From Oliverpabstia intestinalis (GTDB lineage Bacteria; Bacillota; Clostridia; Lachnospirales; Lachnospiraceae), in assembly GCF_009696065.1 (NCBI RefSeq), contig NZ_VUMS01000014.1, positions 1 to 64,000 of the forward strand: a stretch of DNA of 64,000 nt. Direction: 5' to 3'. Position numbers and translations under genes: made by a program. This document shows positions 1 to 8,762 of this stretch, piece after piece (position 1 is the first letter of the stretch; every line of letters begins with the position of its first letter). A model generated the notes under the pieces. It was given only the letters and a program-made list of their open reading frames with translations, had not been told where the DNA came from and made no database searches.

Positions 1-237
1 TGTTATCTACAGCATTGCTGAAACGGCAAAAGCAAACGGGCTGAAGCCATTCGAATACTTTGAACATCTGTTACACGAGATACCGGAGCATATGGATGAC
101 CACAACCTTTCATTTTTAGATGATCTGCTGCCATGGTCACCAGCACTCCCGGAACGTATCCGAAAAAACAAGTAACATTTATCCGGGCTGCAAGAGCAGC
201 CCGTTACATGTAAAGGTACACGCTATGGAGCGTTTAC
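1..237 (+). mobile_element. IS66-family insertion sequence, right end
   Basis: This is the right-hand end of an IS66-type element that continues beyond the window. It contains the transposase C-terminus (2-175), a hairpin with 7-bp arms (185-191 / 196-202) just after the stop codon, and a right terminus at about 214-237. Read on the minus strand, that terminus begins GTAAACGCTCC, matching the GTAA-type tips known for IS66 elements. The exact boundary and any 8-bp target duplication cannot be confirmed without the left end. It sits at the distal end of the polysaccharide cluster, where such elements often drive cassette exchange. Confidence 0.8.
2..175 (+). CDS. IS66 transposase, C-terminal fragment (5' end outside window)
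   Basis: The frame is open from the first bases and ends at TAA (173-175), giving 57 residues. The sequence includes SIAETAKANGLKPF and a C-terminal DDLLPWS motif, both characteristic of the IS66 transposase (TnpC) C-terminal region. The catalytic DDE core lies upstream, outside the window. This is most likely the end of a full-length gene cut by the window edge rather than a true fragment. Its stop is followed directly by the hairpin and terminal repeat of the element, which fits TnpC being the last gene of IS66. Confidence 0.85.
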   Translation, partial: VIYSIAETAKANGLKPFEYFEHLLHEIPEHMDDHNLSFLDDLLPWSPALPERIRKNK

Positions 238-433
238 GCTTTAACTAAGCATCCTTAACACATACAGATTCGTAATTTCTTTATGTTATACTTTCTTTAG
301 AAAACTTTTAGAACATATTTACTCATTTTATTAGTATTTCAAAGGGTCTGACCCCAATGTCTGTTATCCTTCTCTTTATGTCCATTATAATTGGTTTTTC
401 TTTGTACACCCAATCTGCTGCAATTGCAACAGC
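238..433. other. Intergenic stretch between IS66 end and polysaccharide cluster
   Basis: No gene is supported here. The sequence is AT-rich and contains a short palindrome (ggggtcagacc read on minus, near 343-355) with no clear U-tract, so no terminator of the polysaccharide operon is called with confidence. It may contain the decayed 3' end of the operon disrupted when the IS element arrived. Confidence 0.4.
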
Positions 434-1564
434 TTACTCTTTATATGATATATCATAGGTATCAATCACCCTCGCTCCCCCCCATTTTATTTTACTAAAT
501 TTCCACTTTAGGCGACGTATATAGTACATTTTAGGATGACATCTTGCAATTGCTTTGGCAAATCCTCTATTAATATTCGCAAAAAAGATTTTTCTTTCCT
601 CGGGCATCTTTGACGGATATTGCAGTTGGTGATTAGCTTCGATTGCTTTCTCTAGGTCTACACTTTTCAACTCAAAGTCTGTTGCATTTATAAGGTTTAC
701 CCCTTTTTCAGACTGACATAGTATAAGCGAAATGCCTTTTTTTTGTTCTTCATCGCTTAATTCGCTTCCCCATGAATCTCCCAACGTAATATCAGAAACT
801 CGCTCTATCGTTGCATAGCTACATGAATAACAGTTTTCAGTATAGTCAAGAGAAGTAAGAAATGCAAATGTATACAGATCTGAACCATTATCAAAAGATA
901 TTCTTTTATATCCCGACCTTAGCCCAAACCCATCTTTATTCCTAAAATTCAAATCTTTAATTTTTCTTATGTCAACATAATTCTCAGCTAGATATTTTTC
1001 CAAAATAATTGGAGATGGGGAGCCATGACAGATAAGATCAACAGTATACAGATTTTTCTTATCTTTTATGTAGTTATTCAGTGCTGCCACTTGACAAGGC
1101 AGACCAATAAACAACACCCTATCTCCCTGTTTTAATCTCTCCTGGATTTTTGAATAAATATTTTTGGGGTTGCTTTTAACATATTTTGATCCTGCAAACT
1201 TCCTTGCATAATCCAAATCATTCGTTATATCAAATACAAATTCACCATCTTTGAAAAGACAGGCCGCAACATAACCACCGTTTTGTATGAAGTTCTGCGT
1301 CAAACCAGCCGCCGCCCCACCAGAAGAAGATTGTTCTCTTGTTTTACATACCCAACCCTGATACCATTTTTGAGGCTGCACCTTATCAACAGGATTATTA
1401 TTTGGACATACTTTCTCACACATTTTGCAGTTAACACATTTAACTTCATCAATCACTGCATTCATTGCAGAAAGTGAATCCTTGATAAAAATCGCGTCTT
1501 TTTTACATACATTAACGCAGACCCTGCATCCAGTACATCGCCCTCTATCACATACCGTTCTCAT
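434..1564 (-). CDS. FrhB/FdhB-family protein with N-terminal 2[4Fe-4S] ferredoxin domain
   Basis: This 376-residue protein begins with two 4Fe-4S cluster motifs: Cys10-x2-Cys13-x2-Cys16-x3-Cys20 and Cys43-x2-Cys46-x2-Cys49-x3-Cys53-Pro. A coenzyme F420 hydrogenase/dehydrogenase beta-subunit-type domain follows, with the SSSGGAAAG and FIGLPCQVAAL signatures. Proteins with this architecture are common in Firmicutes and Bacteroidetes polysaccharide clusters next to pyruvyl-transferase-family genes, as here (3,157-4,290). The substrate is unknown; a flavin-linked redox modification of a sugar or of the pyruvyl donor is a guess. It is the last gene of the cluster, 57 bp after the flippase. Base composition is AT-rich like its neighbours. 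Confidence 0.8.
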   Translation of the reverse strand: MRTVCDRGRCTGCRVCVNVCKKDAIFIKDSLSAMNAVIDEVKCVNCKMCEKVCPNNNPVDKVQPQKWYQGWVCKTREQSSSGGAAAGLTQNFIQNGGYVAACLFKDGEFVFDITNDLDYARKFAGSKYVKSNPKNIYSKIQERLKQGDRVLFIGLPCQVAALNNYIKDKKNLYTVDLICHGSPSPIILEKYLAENYVDIRKIKDLNFRNKDGFGLRSGYKRISFDNGSDLYTFAFLTSLDYTENCYSCSYATIERVSDITLGDSWGSELSDEEQKKGISLILCQSEKGVNLINATDFELKSVDLEKAIEANHQLQYPSKMPEERKIFFANINRGFAKAIARCHPKMYYIRRLKWKFSKIKWGGARVIDTYDISYKE

Positions 1565-1621
1565 TTATAGCATTCCTCCCTGTAAGCACGTATCTGAATT
1601 CATCATTAAAAATCATTCAGT

Positions 1622-3160
1622 TCATTTTTTTAGTAATTTTTCAAGATGGAACATCCTTGCAATAAGATATAACGCATCAGAAAACTCTTTCATCCTGCAA
1701 AGCAGAATAACCATAACGAAAACAGATGAAGCAACACACACAATTGCCTTGATTATTAAACCGATCCACCCATTAATAGAAATCAGGCTTGTCAAAACAT
1801 ATGCGACTGTTGATGCTAAGACTGTTGAAAAAACGTAATAAACTATTTTCACAACATAGATAATTGGATTCTTTTTAAATATTAATTTGAAAATATTTGA
1901 GGTTATCCATGGTGCGCTAACGATTGCCATACTAACTATAGTTGATAGGACAATGCCATATAATCCAATAAATCTTACTGTCGCCAAATTCAAGGCGAGA
2001 TTTACAACACCTGATATCAATGGTCTAAATCGGTCTTGATGCCAAATTCCTCCAGCATCCTTATAAACACTGGCCATCATAATGTATTCATATATCCAGA
2101 AATACACACACAATAAAACCACAAGTGAAAAAGGCAGAAGCAGATTTTCTCCCATCCACAATGTCATAAAGGGCTGATAGAGACATAAAAAACAAGCACC
2201 GCAAATTCCACTCACAACGGAAACGAGTAAAGAAAAAACACAATACTCTCTGTAGTTCTGGTCAACTGACTTCGTAATCATACTGTTTCCAACTCCGGCA
2301 GTAATGGAAGCATATATGATTGACATAAACCCGATGATAGAACTCATAATGTAATAATAATTCTGGTACTGTGCCAGTACTGTCAATCCTAAAAATGCTG
2401 AGATAACAATGGTATCTGCCGAACTGACAATCGTATATCCCAATTTAGAAGTAAACAAATCCCGGATTTTTCCATTGATCTGTTTAATTTCATTCTGAGC
2501 CAGTTTGCCTTCTGGATTATACTGAGGAAATACTCTTTTTGCTATTATCGCTGTTAATACATTGTTTAATGCCTGTGTCAGCAGGAGTACTATTACATAG
2601 CAATAATAATCATGAAGTACTACAAGTGCAGCAATCTGCAGAAGATATTTTACTGTGTCCGTGACAAGTGTGACCTTACTAATCAGATCGTTTCTTTGAT
2701 GAGCCTGCAGAACACTGTTTCTGTAAGCAAAAAGCCAATAAGTTAATACCGTTGCCAATAAATTGAGCAGATACAGGAAATATATATTCATGTCCTCGGG
2801 TATTGTCCCCGATATCAATTTAGGCATAAATGGGGTTAATAGAAGACCCACTACAAGAATGATACCTCCAATCACTCTGTAGTATGTTCTATATAGCTTC
2901 ATCAACGCACAAATAGTAATAGAATTATCTTCCGCAATTGGCTTGTACATACTAAATACCATTGCACTTCCAACACCTAATTCGGCCAGATTTAACACCT
3001 GAAGTACGGAAGTGAACAAGCTATTTAACCCAAGATATTCTACCCCTATTGTGTACATCATAACTGTACGCATAATAAACGGGAGAAGAATCTGGTACAC
3101 TTTCAAGCTGACGCCAAAGACAATATTTCTTGAAGCATTTTGGGTCTTTTCCATTTTCAT
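1622..3160 (-). CDS. Polysaccharide flippase (Wzx-like, MOP superfamily)
   Basis: This 512-residue, very hydrophobic protein has an estimated 12-14 membrane segments. The N-terminus (NIVFGVSLKVYQILLPFIMRT) and overall size match the polysaccharide transporter (PST/Wzx) branch of the MOP exporters. Its expected role is to flip the undecaprenyl-linked repeat unit across the membrane for polymerisation. The start codon overlaps the stop of the pyruvyl-transferase-family gene by 4 bp, so the two are probably translationally coupled. It is the only flippase candidate in the cluster and pairs with the EpsG-like polymerase at 7,613-8,710. Confidence 0.88.
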   Translation of the reverse strand: MKMEKTQNASRNIVFGVSLKVYQILLPFIMRTVMMYTIGVEYLGLNSLFTSVLQVLNLAELGVGSAMVFSMYKPIAEDNSITICALMKLYRTYYRVIGGIILVVGLLLTPFMPKLISGTIPEDMNIYFLYLLNLLATVLTYWLFAYRNSVLQAHQRNDLISKVTLVTDTVKYLLQIAALVVLHDYYCYVIVLLLTQALNNVLTAIIAKRVFPQYNPEGKLAQNEIKQINGKIRDLFTSKLGYTIVSSADTIVISAFLGLTVLAQYQNYYYIMSSIIGFMSIIYASITAGVGNSMITKSVDQNYREYCVFSLLVSVVSGICGACFLCLYQPFMTLWMGENLLLPFSLVVLLCVYFWIYEYIMMASVYKDAGGIWHQDRFRPLISGVVNLALNLATVRFIGLYGIVLSTIVSMAIVSAPWITSNIFKLIFKKNPIIYVVKIVYYVFSTVLASTVAYVLTSLISINGWIGLIIKAIVCVASSVFVMVILLCRMKEFSDALYLIARMFHLEKLLKK

Positions 3161-4290
3161 GATTTAGCTTCACCCCCAATTGCTTTATAGAGGAGTTTTA
3201 TGCATTCCCCTGCTCTTTTCTCCTTCTTTTCAGTAACGATCTCGTAATCGATCTCTTGTTTCAGGTCAAAAGTCTGCAATTCACCCAACTTCATATAGCG
3301 ATCTTTAAGCCCAACAAGCGTTAGAATACTATTCAATCGTTCATCATTTGTGCGGTTGCTGACACAAACAAAAGGCTTCTCAAATATTAAGGAGAAGGCG
3401 GTTCCATGAAATGATTCCGTTACAATATAAGATGCATATTTAAAGAAATTTAGGAAATCAGATGGCGATGTTCTGACTGTATCTACCAATATTCCACTTT
3501 TCTTCAGTAGGTTTATCTCCTTTACATTTGATGCTGTCATAATAGTATAAACAGGCATATTCAACTTTTCGGATAGAAACTTTGCAGCCTGAATACCCGC
3601 TTCACTCGTCCAGACGTTGTATAAGAAAATATATTTTCCATCTACAATTCGGTCATTTAACAAACTGTCATACTCTGAGCTATTACACAGGAGCGTCGGA
3701 TCTAATAATGTGTAAACTTTTTTCTGTTTTGCAATGAATTGTTCAAGTTTATTTTTTCCTGATTCCTCTCTTATGGAAATAAAATCAAAATCACAAATTT
3801 CACTTGCCAGGTTTGATGGAAGATTCTTTTCGGTATAGTCTGTATCATTTATGCTACAGGCATAAGAAACTTTGTTTCCCGAATAATTGAATGGGAGAAA
3901 AAAGATAGGATCGCAATCTTTGGCACGAATATTCCATACCTGATCACTTCCTACAACGATTCCCTTATATTCTTCTTTTATATCACAACCGTTGTTATAA
4001 TTATACTTCTTTCTGCTTAACGGTAGTTGCTTGTATCTGAATTTTTTGAACAGTTGCTGTTGATTATTTAATGCTGAAGATAATGGCATTCTTTTTAGAT
4101 TGTATTTTATGTTATTCCAGCTTTTCCATTGCCGGTAATTTGCATAGAGAAATTCGTAATTCTGAGGTTCATAATCAATAATTTCTACAACAAATCTCTT
4201 CGAAATAACTCTTGAAAGAGCCCACGATTGCAAGACGGAGCCATAATTAATTGATTTATGAAATGTTAATATGCCAATCTTTTCGTTCAT
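3157..4290 (-). CDS. Polysaccharide pyruvyl transferase family protein
   Basis: The protein has 377 residues. The N-terminus (KIGILTFHKSINYGSVLQSWAL) and the internal IVVGSDQVWN and YIVTESFHGTAFSLIF motifs are the conserved blocks of the polysaccharide pyruvyl transferase family (CsaB/WcaK type). Known members add ketal pyruvate to a sugar from phosphoenolpyruvate, but many family members in gut Firmicutes are uncharacterised and may transfer other groups. The pairing with an FrhB-like ferredoxin protein two genes downstream recurs in other polysaccharide loci. It lies between a GT2 gene (25 bp upstream) and the flippase (4-bp overlap). Confidence 0.82.
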   Translation of the reverse strand: MNEKIGILTFHKSINYGSVLQSWALSRVISKRFVVEIIDYEPQNYEFLYANYRQWKSWNNIKYNLKRMPLSSALNNQQQLFKKFRYKQLPLSRKKYNYNNGCDIKEEYKGIVVGSDQVWNIRAKDCDPIFFLPFNYSGNKVSYACSINDTDYTEKNLPSNLASEICDFDFISIREESGKNKLEQFIAKQKKVYTLLDPTLLCNSSEYDSLLNDRIVDGKYIFLYNVWTSEAGIQAAKFLSEKLNMPVYTIMTASNVKEINLLKKSGILVDTVRTSPSDFLNFFKYASYIVTESFHGTAFSLIFEKPFVCVSNRTNDERLNSILTLVGLKDRYMKLGELQTFDLKQEIDYEIVTEKKEKRAGECIKLLYKAIGGEAKS

Positions 4291-4315
4291 CTTATTATTC
4301 CTACCATTCTAATTC

Positions 4316-5290
4316 TCAACTCTTATGCTTTCTGTAAGCAATTTTATACATCTTCGGTGTTTTTAATATCAAATACATTTCTATCTTAGCCTTCTGTGAC
4401 GAATTTAGCTTCAGATAGGAATCTTTATTCTTCAATATCATATTTCGGAAAAAGATCAAGATGTCCTCGTTTGGCACATCTTGTCTTAAAACTTCCTTAT
4501 ATCTTTCGATTGCATGACGAACCATCCTCGCCTTAGAAGATTCATCAAGAGTCTCACTTATCGGGGCGACAAGTGTGTTGATCTTTTGCCATGCCGTAAA
4601 CTCAGACAGTCTCTTTTCATTATAAATGCCGTGTGAAACTGATTGATCATATATAAAGTAGTAATACAATTTATTTGAGATATACGAAACACTGTCACAC
4701 TGAGCTAAAGCGTTTGCAAAGAACAGCGAATCCTCTCCCACTGAAATTTCTGTGTCAAACATCAAATCCGTTAAAAGATTTTTCTTAAACAATGCTCCCC
4801 AAACTGTAGCATGCGACCATGCTTCCATAAAATTATAATCCGGAACCTTTATAACTCTTGGTCTGAGGGTTTCAATCGGATACTGTTTATATTCTTTTTC
4901 CCTGCAATAAAAAGCCTCACACGTTGAAATCCTCGTTTTTGTTGACAAGGCACAATACAAAAGGATTTCTATATACTGCTTTGAAACCATGTCATCTGCA
5001 TCGATAAATGCAACATAATCGCCCTGTACCCATTTTAATCCAGTATTTCGAGCCGCGGATGCTCCCGCATTTTCTTGATGAACTACGTTTACACGTGAAT
5101 CCTGTGATTCATATTCATCACATATGTTTGGCGAGTTATCTATTGATCCGTCATCTATGAGAATCAATTGGATATTAGAATAAGACTGGCTAAGTACACA
5201 GTCAATTGTTCGTCTTAGTAAATTCTCGCAATTATATACTGGGATTACAATACTGACCTTTATGGTCTGATCATCCAAATAATTCATCAA
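4316..5290 (-). CDS. Glycosyltransferase family 2
   Basis: This 324-residue GT-A enzyme has the N-terminal VSIVIPVYNCE strand, the nucleotide-binding LIDDGSIDNSP segment, the SAARNTGL helix and the metal-binding DxD equivalent in FIDADDM. The hydrophobic character and length are typical of cytoplasmic, membrane-associated GT2 enzymes of EPS loci. Donor and acceptor sugars cannot be read from sequence. Two adjacent Met codons (5,290 and 5,287) are possible starts. It is the fourth gene from the 3' end of the cluster, and its neighbour upstream (5,336-6,310) is a related but clearly distinct GT2. Confidence 0.88.
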   Translation of the reverse strand: MMNYLDDQTIKVSIVIPVYNCENLLRRTIDCVLSQSYSNIQLILIDDGSIDNSPNICDEYESQDSRVNVVHQENAGASAARNTGLKWVQGDYVAFIDADDMVSKQYIEILLYCALSTKTRISTCEAFYCREKEYKQYPIETLRPRVIKVPDYNFMEAWSHATVWGALFKKNLLTDLMFDTEISVGEDSLFFANALAQCDSVSYISNKLYYYFIYDQSVSHGIYNEKRLSEFTAWQKINTLVAPISETLDESSKARMVRHAIERYKEVLRQDVPNEDILIFFRNMILKNKDSYLKLNSSQKAKIEMYLILKTPKMYKIAYRKHKS

Positions 5291-5335
5291 CTTTCAGTCA
5301 CCTCTCTAACACCCAAAACTTGCCTTGTCCTTATG

Positions 5336-6310
5336 TTATTTATATCCTTTGATTTTTTCTTTCGCTCTCAAATATGGATCATAAAGATGTAAGAGAATCA
5401 AAGAAGCAATCATCTTTTCTTTTTTAGGCGTTTGCTCATCTCTGAAGAAATCCCTCCTACATTTCCGAAATTCTGCCATTAAATGTTCATACTCTTGTGC
5501 TTTTCCTGTTCCTTTACACTTAATATACTTGTTCAATAGTGCGTAGATGTTCACAGCCTTATATCGGTTAAATGCCTTTCCGCACCCTTGGTATTTCTCT
5601 GCGATAAAGGCTTCAATAGAATTCAAATTCTTTTCTATTACCTTTCTTGCATCGATACTATACTTAAGTTTTGTAATACTTCCGGGTCTGCTTCGATAAT
5701 AGTATTCATTTGTTCCACAATGAGCAACTTTTCCAGCAGCATCCACTATTTTATAGAACACTGCTATATCCTCATTGTTTTCTCCTACCGGGTAACGAAT
5801 ATCATCAAATAAATCCCGGACATAAATCTTATCCCACGCTGCAACATCAAGTGACTTTCCAGAGAGAATCTCATTCAGAGCTTCTTCCGATGAGTAAACG
5901 CCCTCTGCTCCCTCATAAGCTGTTCTAACGATAACTGTTCCATCGGCGACATATCTGCCACAGGCCGCCATTTTGACATTGTACTTCTTACAGGCATCCA
6001 GTAAATGCTCTACCATCGTAGTTTCTACCCAGTCATCACTATCAATGAAAACAAAGTATTCTCCCTTTGCAATATCGATTCCAGCATTTCTAGCATCAGA
6101 CAATCCACCATTCTTTTTGTGAATCACCTTTATCCTACTATCTTTTCCTGCATATTCATCGCATATTTCTGGGCATCTATCTTTTCCTCCATCATCAACC
6201 AGTATAATCTCTAAATTCTTATATGTCTGATTGATAATAGAGTCAACGCATTTACTGAGATAATTCTCTACGCCATATATAGGAACTATAACGCTTACGA
6301 GTTCATTCAT
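5336..6310 (-). CDS. Glycosyltransferase family 2
   Basis: This 324-residue GT2 enzyme has VSVIVPIYGVENYL at the N-terminus, the LVDDGGKDRCPEICDEY nucleotide-binding block, GGLSDARNAG and the DxD-type FIDSDDW. It is closer to the GT2 at 9,846-10,793 (shared GGLSDARNAGI block and CPE(I/M)CD(E/N)Y motif) than to its neighbour at 4,316-5,290, so it probably arose from a duplication of related transferases. It begins one base before the broken polymerase gene ends (6,311), a tight junction that suggests translational coupling before that gene decayed. Sugar specificity is unknown. Confidence 0.88.
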   Translation of the reverse strand: MNELVSVIVPIYGVENYLSKCVDSIINQTYKNLEIILVDDGGKDRCPEICDEYAGKDSRIKVIHKKNGGLSDARNAGIDIAKGEYFVFIDSDDWVETTMVEHLLDACKKYNVKMAACGRYVADGTVIVRTAYEGAEGVYSSEEALNEILSGKSLDVAAWDKIYVRDLFDDIRYPVGENNEDIAVFYKIVDAAGKVAHCGTNEYYYRSRPGSITKLKYSIDARKVIEKNLNSIEAFIAEKYQGCGKAFNRYKAVNIYALLNKYIKCKGTGKAQEYEHLMAEFRKCRRDFFRDEQTPKKEKMIASLILLHLYDPYLRAKEKIKGYK

Positions 6311-7515
6311 TTAGGTTTCCTCCTTAACTTTTCTCTCCCACCCACATACACAATAAAGCGCTAACAGTATCAAGAAAGAACCGCCCAGCGTGTTTTCAAC
6401 AGTTGCCGAAAGAATGAAAGCATACACACCAAATAGGAAGGGAGCTGTTCTTCCTCCTGAGTCCTTCCCCATTTTACCGCAATGATATGTTATAAGCAGC
6501 ATCAGCACAACTCCAATGATGCCAGCCTGAATTGCCACCTGTGCTAATCCATTTTGTGCATTAGGACCAAAATATCGTGAAACTACTGCTGTACCATATC
6601 CATATCCAATCCAAGGCTTTTTAGATAGAATCGTACCCAGATTCTTGTATATCAAAGTTCGAGATAGAATATTTCCTGTTTTACCTATCGTTCCCAAATA
6701 AGTGGCAATAGTGGGAATACTCTTAATAGCATCAAGTGCAATCGTCACAATTCCCGAAAAAATAACTGAGGCTACAGGAACAATCGGACTGCTGATAAAG
6801 TTTAAGAATCCTGCCCACCGTTTGTTTATTTTAAATTTGAATGTCCCTGAAATAAAAGACAAGAGCAAGACAAAAATAATCATAAACAATCTAGTATATT
6901 CCTTCATGTATAGATCTAAATAGATGATTAGGAAATAGAATAAAACGATCAACACACTACTACAGCGTATTTTTAGTGAAAGCACAAACCGTTGTCGTTC
7001 GTTGTTATCACGCCTCATCAGATATAAATTGAAACAAAGCAATATCACATTTAGGTAAGCCACATTAAATTTGTTTCCAATAAAGTATATATTGTTTGCA
7101 TTATCTACAACATTCCTTCCTTGAATCAGTACTGTTATCACAGACGGAACCCAATATAACAGCAAACAGTCCCTTGATACTTTTGCAATCTTCCTACTTC
7201 CCCATTTCACTACTGAAATCCAAGGAACGGCAATATACAGTATTATTTTCCACGAATAAATCACACCTGAAAATGTAACATGTAGTCCATTATACGGTCT
7301 ATTTACTGCTGATGAAATCAAATAGGAGAGTGCTAATCCCCCCAGATGAGTGTTGATCTATTGATACATTTTATATTTTTAATAACATACCCAGTACAAA
7401 ACAGACAGCCAATTAGCTCAATCAGAAGCCAAGTGATTTCATTAACTGCTGTAATTCGCAAAAATAAGGTAAGCTACATTATTTGAACAGCAAAATATTT
7501 TATATCTAGTTCCAC
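6311..7515 (-). pseudogene. Broken O-antigen-polymerase-like (Wzy) gene: nonsense codon plus frameshift
   Basis: The 3' part (6,311 to about 7,342) encodes a membrane protein with the KKPWIGYGYGT and AQNGLAQVAIQAGIIG motifs of the O-antigen ligase/polymerase family. There is no credible start near its 5' end, only a TTG at 7,319-7,321. Upstream, another frame continues the protein (RITAVNEITWLLIELIGC...STLIWG) and joins it at a G6 run on the coding strand (7,338-7,343); a seventh G would restore the frame. Further upstream, TAG at 7,474-7,476 stands where the context suggests Trp, and the reading begins near a GTG at 7,515. Restored, the protein would be about 400 residues, a normal Wzy length. 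Two lesions argue for real inactivation. The intact polymerase next door may have replaced it. Confidence 0.75.
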
Positions 7516-7612
7516 CTTCTACACCGTTTAAACCTTTCCTTACTCATTAGCATCTGTAGTTTCAATCTTCTACCAAATCAGATTACTCCTTCCACCCTCA
7601 TATCACATGACT

Positions 7613-8710
7613 CTAAAATCCAAAAGTATACAAACGTGCCGGTGAACTTGCATAACTTAAGAACGACCATGTCATTATCAAAAGTATGCCCCCAACATAT
7701 ATTAGTCTACTATTTGTGCTAAAATATTTTTTCATTGTTGGGAAAAAGAGAGGCAATCCTATACGGAAATACATTGCAACACGAGAGATCACCGTATATC
7801 TCATTCCGATCAATTCAACGCCAATATAAATGGTTGCCATATAAATCAGCCACCATGTTCTCTCATCACTATCTTTACGTCTTATCATAATCAGAATCGC
7901 AATTATTATAATTCCCCATAGTACAAGTGTACCTTTCGCCTGTGCACTCCAAAAACTTGTTTGGAGGTAAGATACATATTTCGGCAAAATCTTGGAAACT
8001 ATAGTTGTCAATAGGGGAAGTGCGACTGGTAAAATACATACTCCCAACACTATCCATTTGTAATACTTTCTTTTTTCCTTCAGCTTATATATCAATAACA
8101 CAGCCACAAACAATAGTGCAGACAGATGAAAACACGCCGCAATAGCAACCCACACGATTGCTTTTTTATACTTTTCTTGTTTAACTTCCTCAATAGCCTG
8201 CGCTGCAATTGACAAAGCCAAAACCTGTCGCATAATATTAAAGGAACTCATATATATGGAATCACACATATATACATACGTTGCAAGATATAAATCACTA
8301 TACTGCTCTACATTGTTACAAAAAAATCGCATCATGAAATAGCATGTAATAGCAGCAGTTATAATTAGAACCCCTTGTGGATTATGGAATACAGACATAA
8401 TCAGCTTATTATATGCCATGTATATGGTTTCTATCTGTTCACTATATCCACCATAGATTCCATAAGAAATAAAGTTCCATTCAGTTGTTGGAAAAGATGA
8501 AAAAATCTCTTTCCATGACATTCTTGATGCGGCATTTGCAACAGATAGATACATTTTTGTATCTTCTCCGACAGTAGATCCACGCAATCCAAGAACAAGG
8601 GTCATCGCCATGAAAGAAATCCATAAAAAGTATTTAGGCGATAAATTGGTTTTCTTATTGATGAATGCTACTATAGCAATAAATAACAAAAGTCCTATAT
8701 AAACTGTCAC
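7613..8710 (-). CDS. EpsG-family polysaccharide polymerase
   Basis: This 365-residue polytopic membrane protein has LVLGLRGSTVGEDTKMYLSV near residue 40, the conserved block of the EpsG family (Wzy-like polymerases). About ten hydrophobic segments follow, with a short hydrophilic loop facing out. Members are thought to polymerise the flipped repeat units in the Wzx/Wzy pathway. It lies directly upstream of the decayed O-antigen-polymerase-like gene, so the cluster once encoded two polymerases of different families and now keeps one. The stop is followed by an SD-like aaggag with no usable start codon after it, another sign that the neighbour's 5' end is degraded. Confidence 0.83.
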   Translation of the reverse strand: MTVYIGLLLFIAIVAFINKKTNLSPKYFLWISFMAMTLVLGLRGSTVGEDTKMYLSVANAASRMSWKEIFSSFPTTEWNFISYGIYGGYSEQIETIYMAYNKLIMSVFHNPQGVLIITAAITCYFMMRFFCNNVEQYSDLYLATYVYMCDSIYMSSFNIMRQVLALSIAAQAIEEVKQEKYKKAIVWVAIAACFHLSALLFVAVLLIYKLKEKRKYYKWIVLGVCILPVALPLLTTIVSKILPKYVSYLQTSFWSAQAKGTLVLWGIIIIAILIMIRRKDSDERTWWLIYMATIYIGVELIGMRYTVISRVAMYFRIGLPLFFPTMKKYFSTNSRLIYVGGILLIMTWSFLSYASSPARLYTFGF

Positions 8711-8762
8711 TCACTTACTCTCCTCTTTCCTACAAAAATACGGAATACTCAATATGATTTTA

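Noticed and set aside
7319-7321. TTG as a real start for an intact 336-residue polymerase
   Set aside because: It has no proper SD at a useful distance, and coding for the same protein continues upstream in two frames.
7516-7612. SD-like aaggag (near 7,589) as the start of an uncalled gene
   Set aside because: The codon at the right distance is ATT and the frame stops two codons later; it is explained as a decayed 5' end of the polymerase gene.
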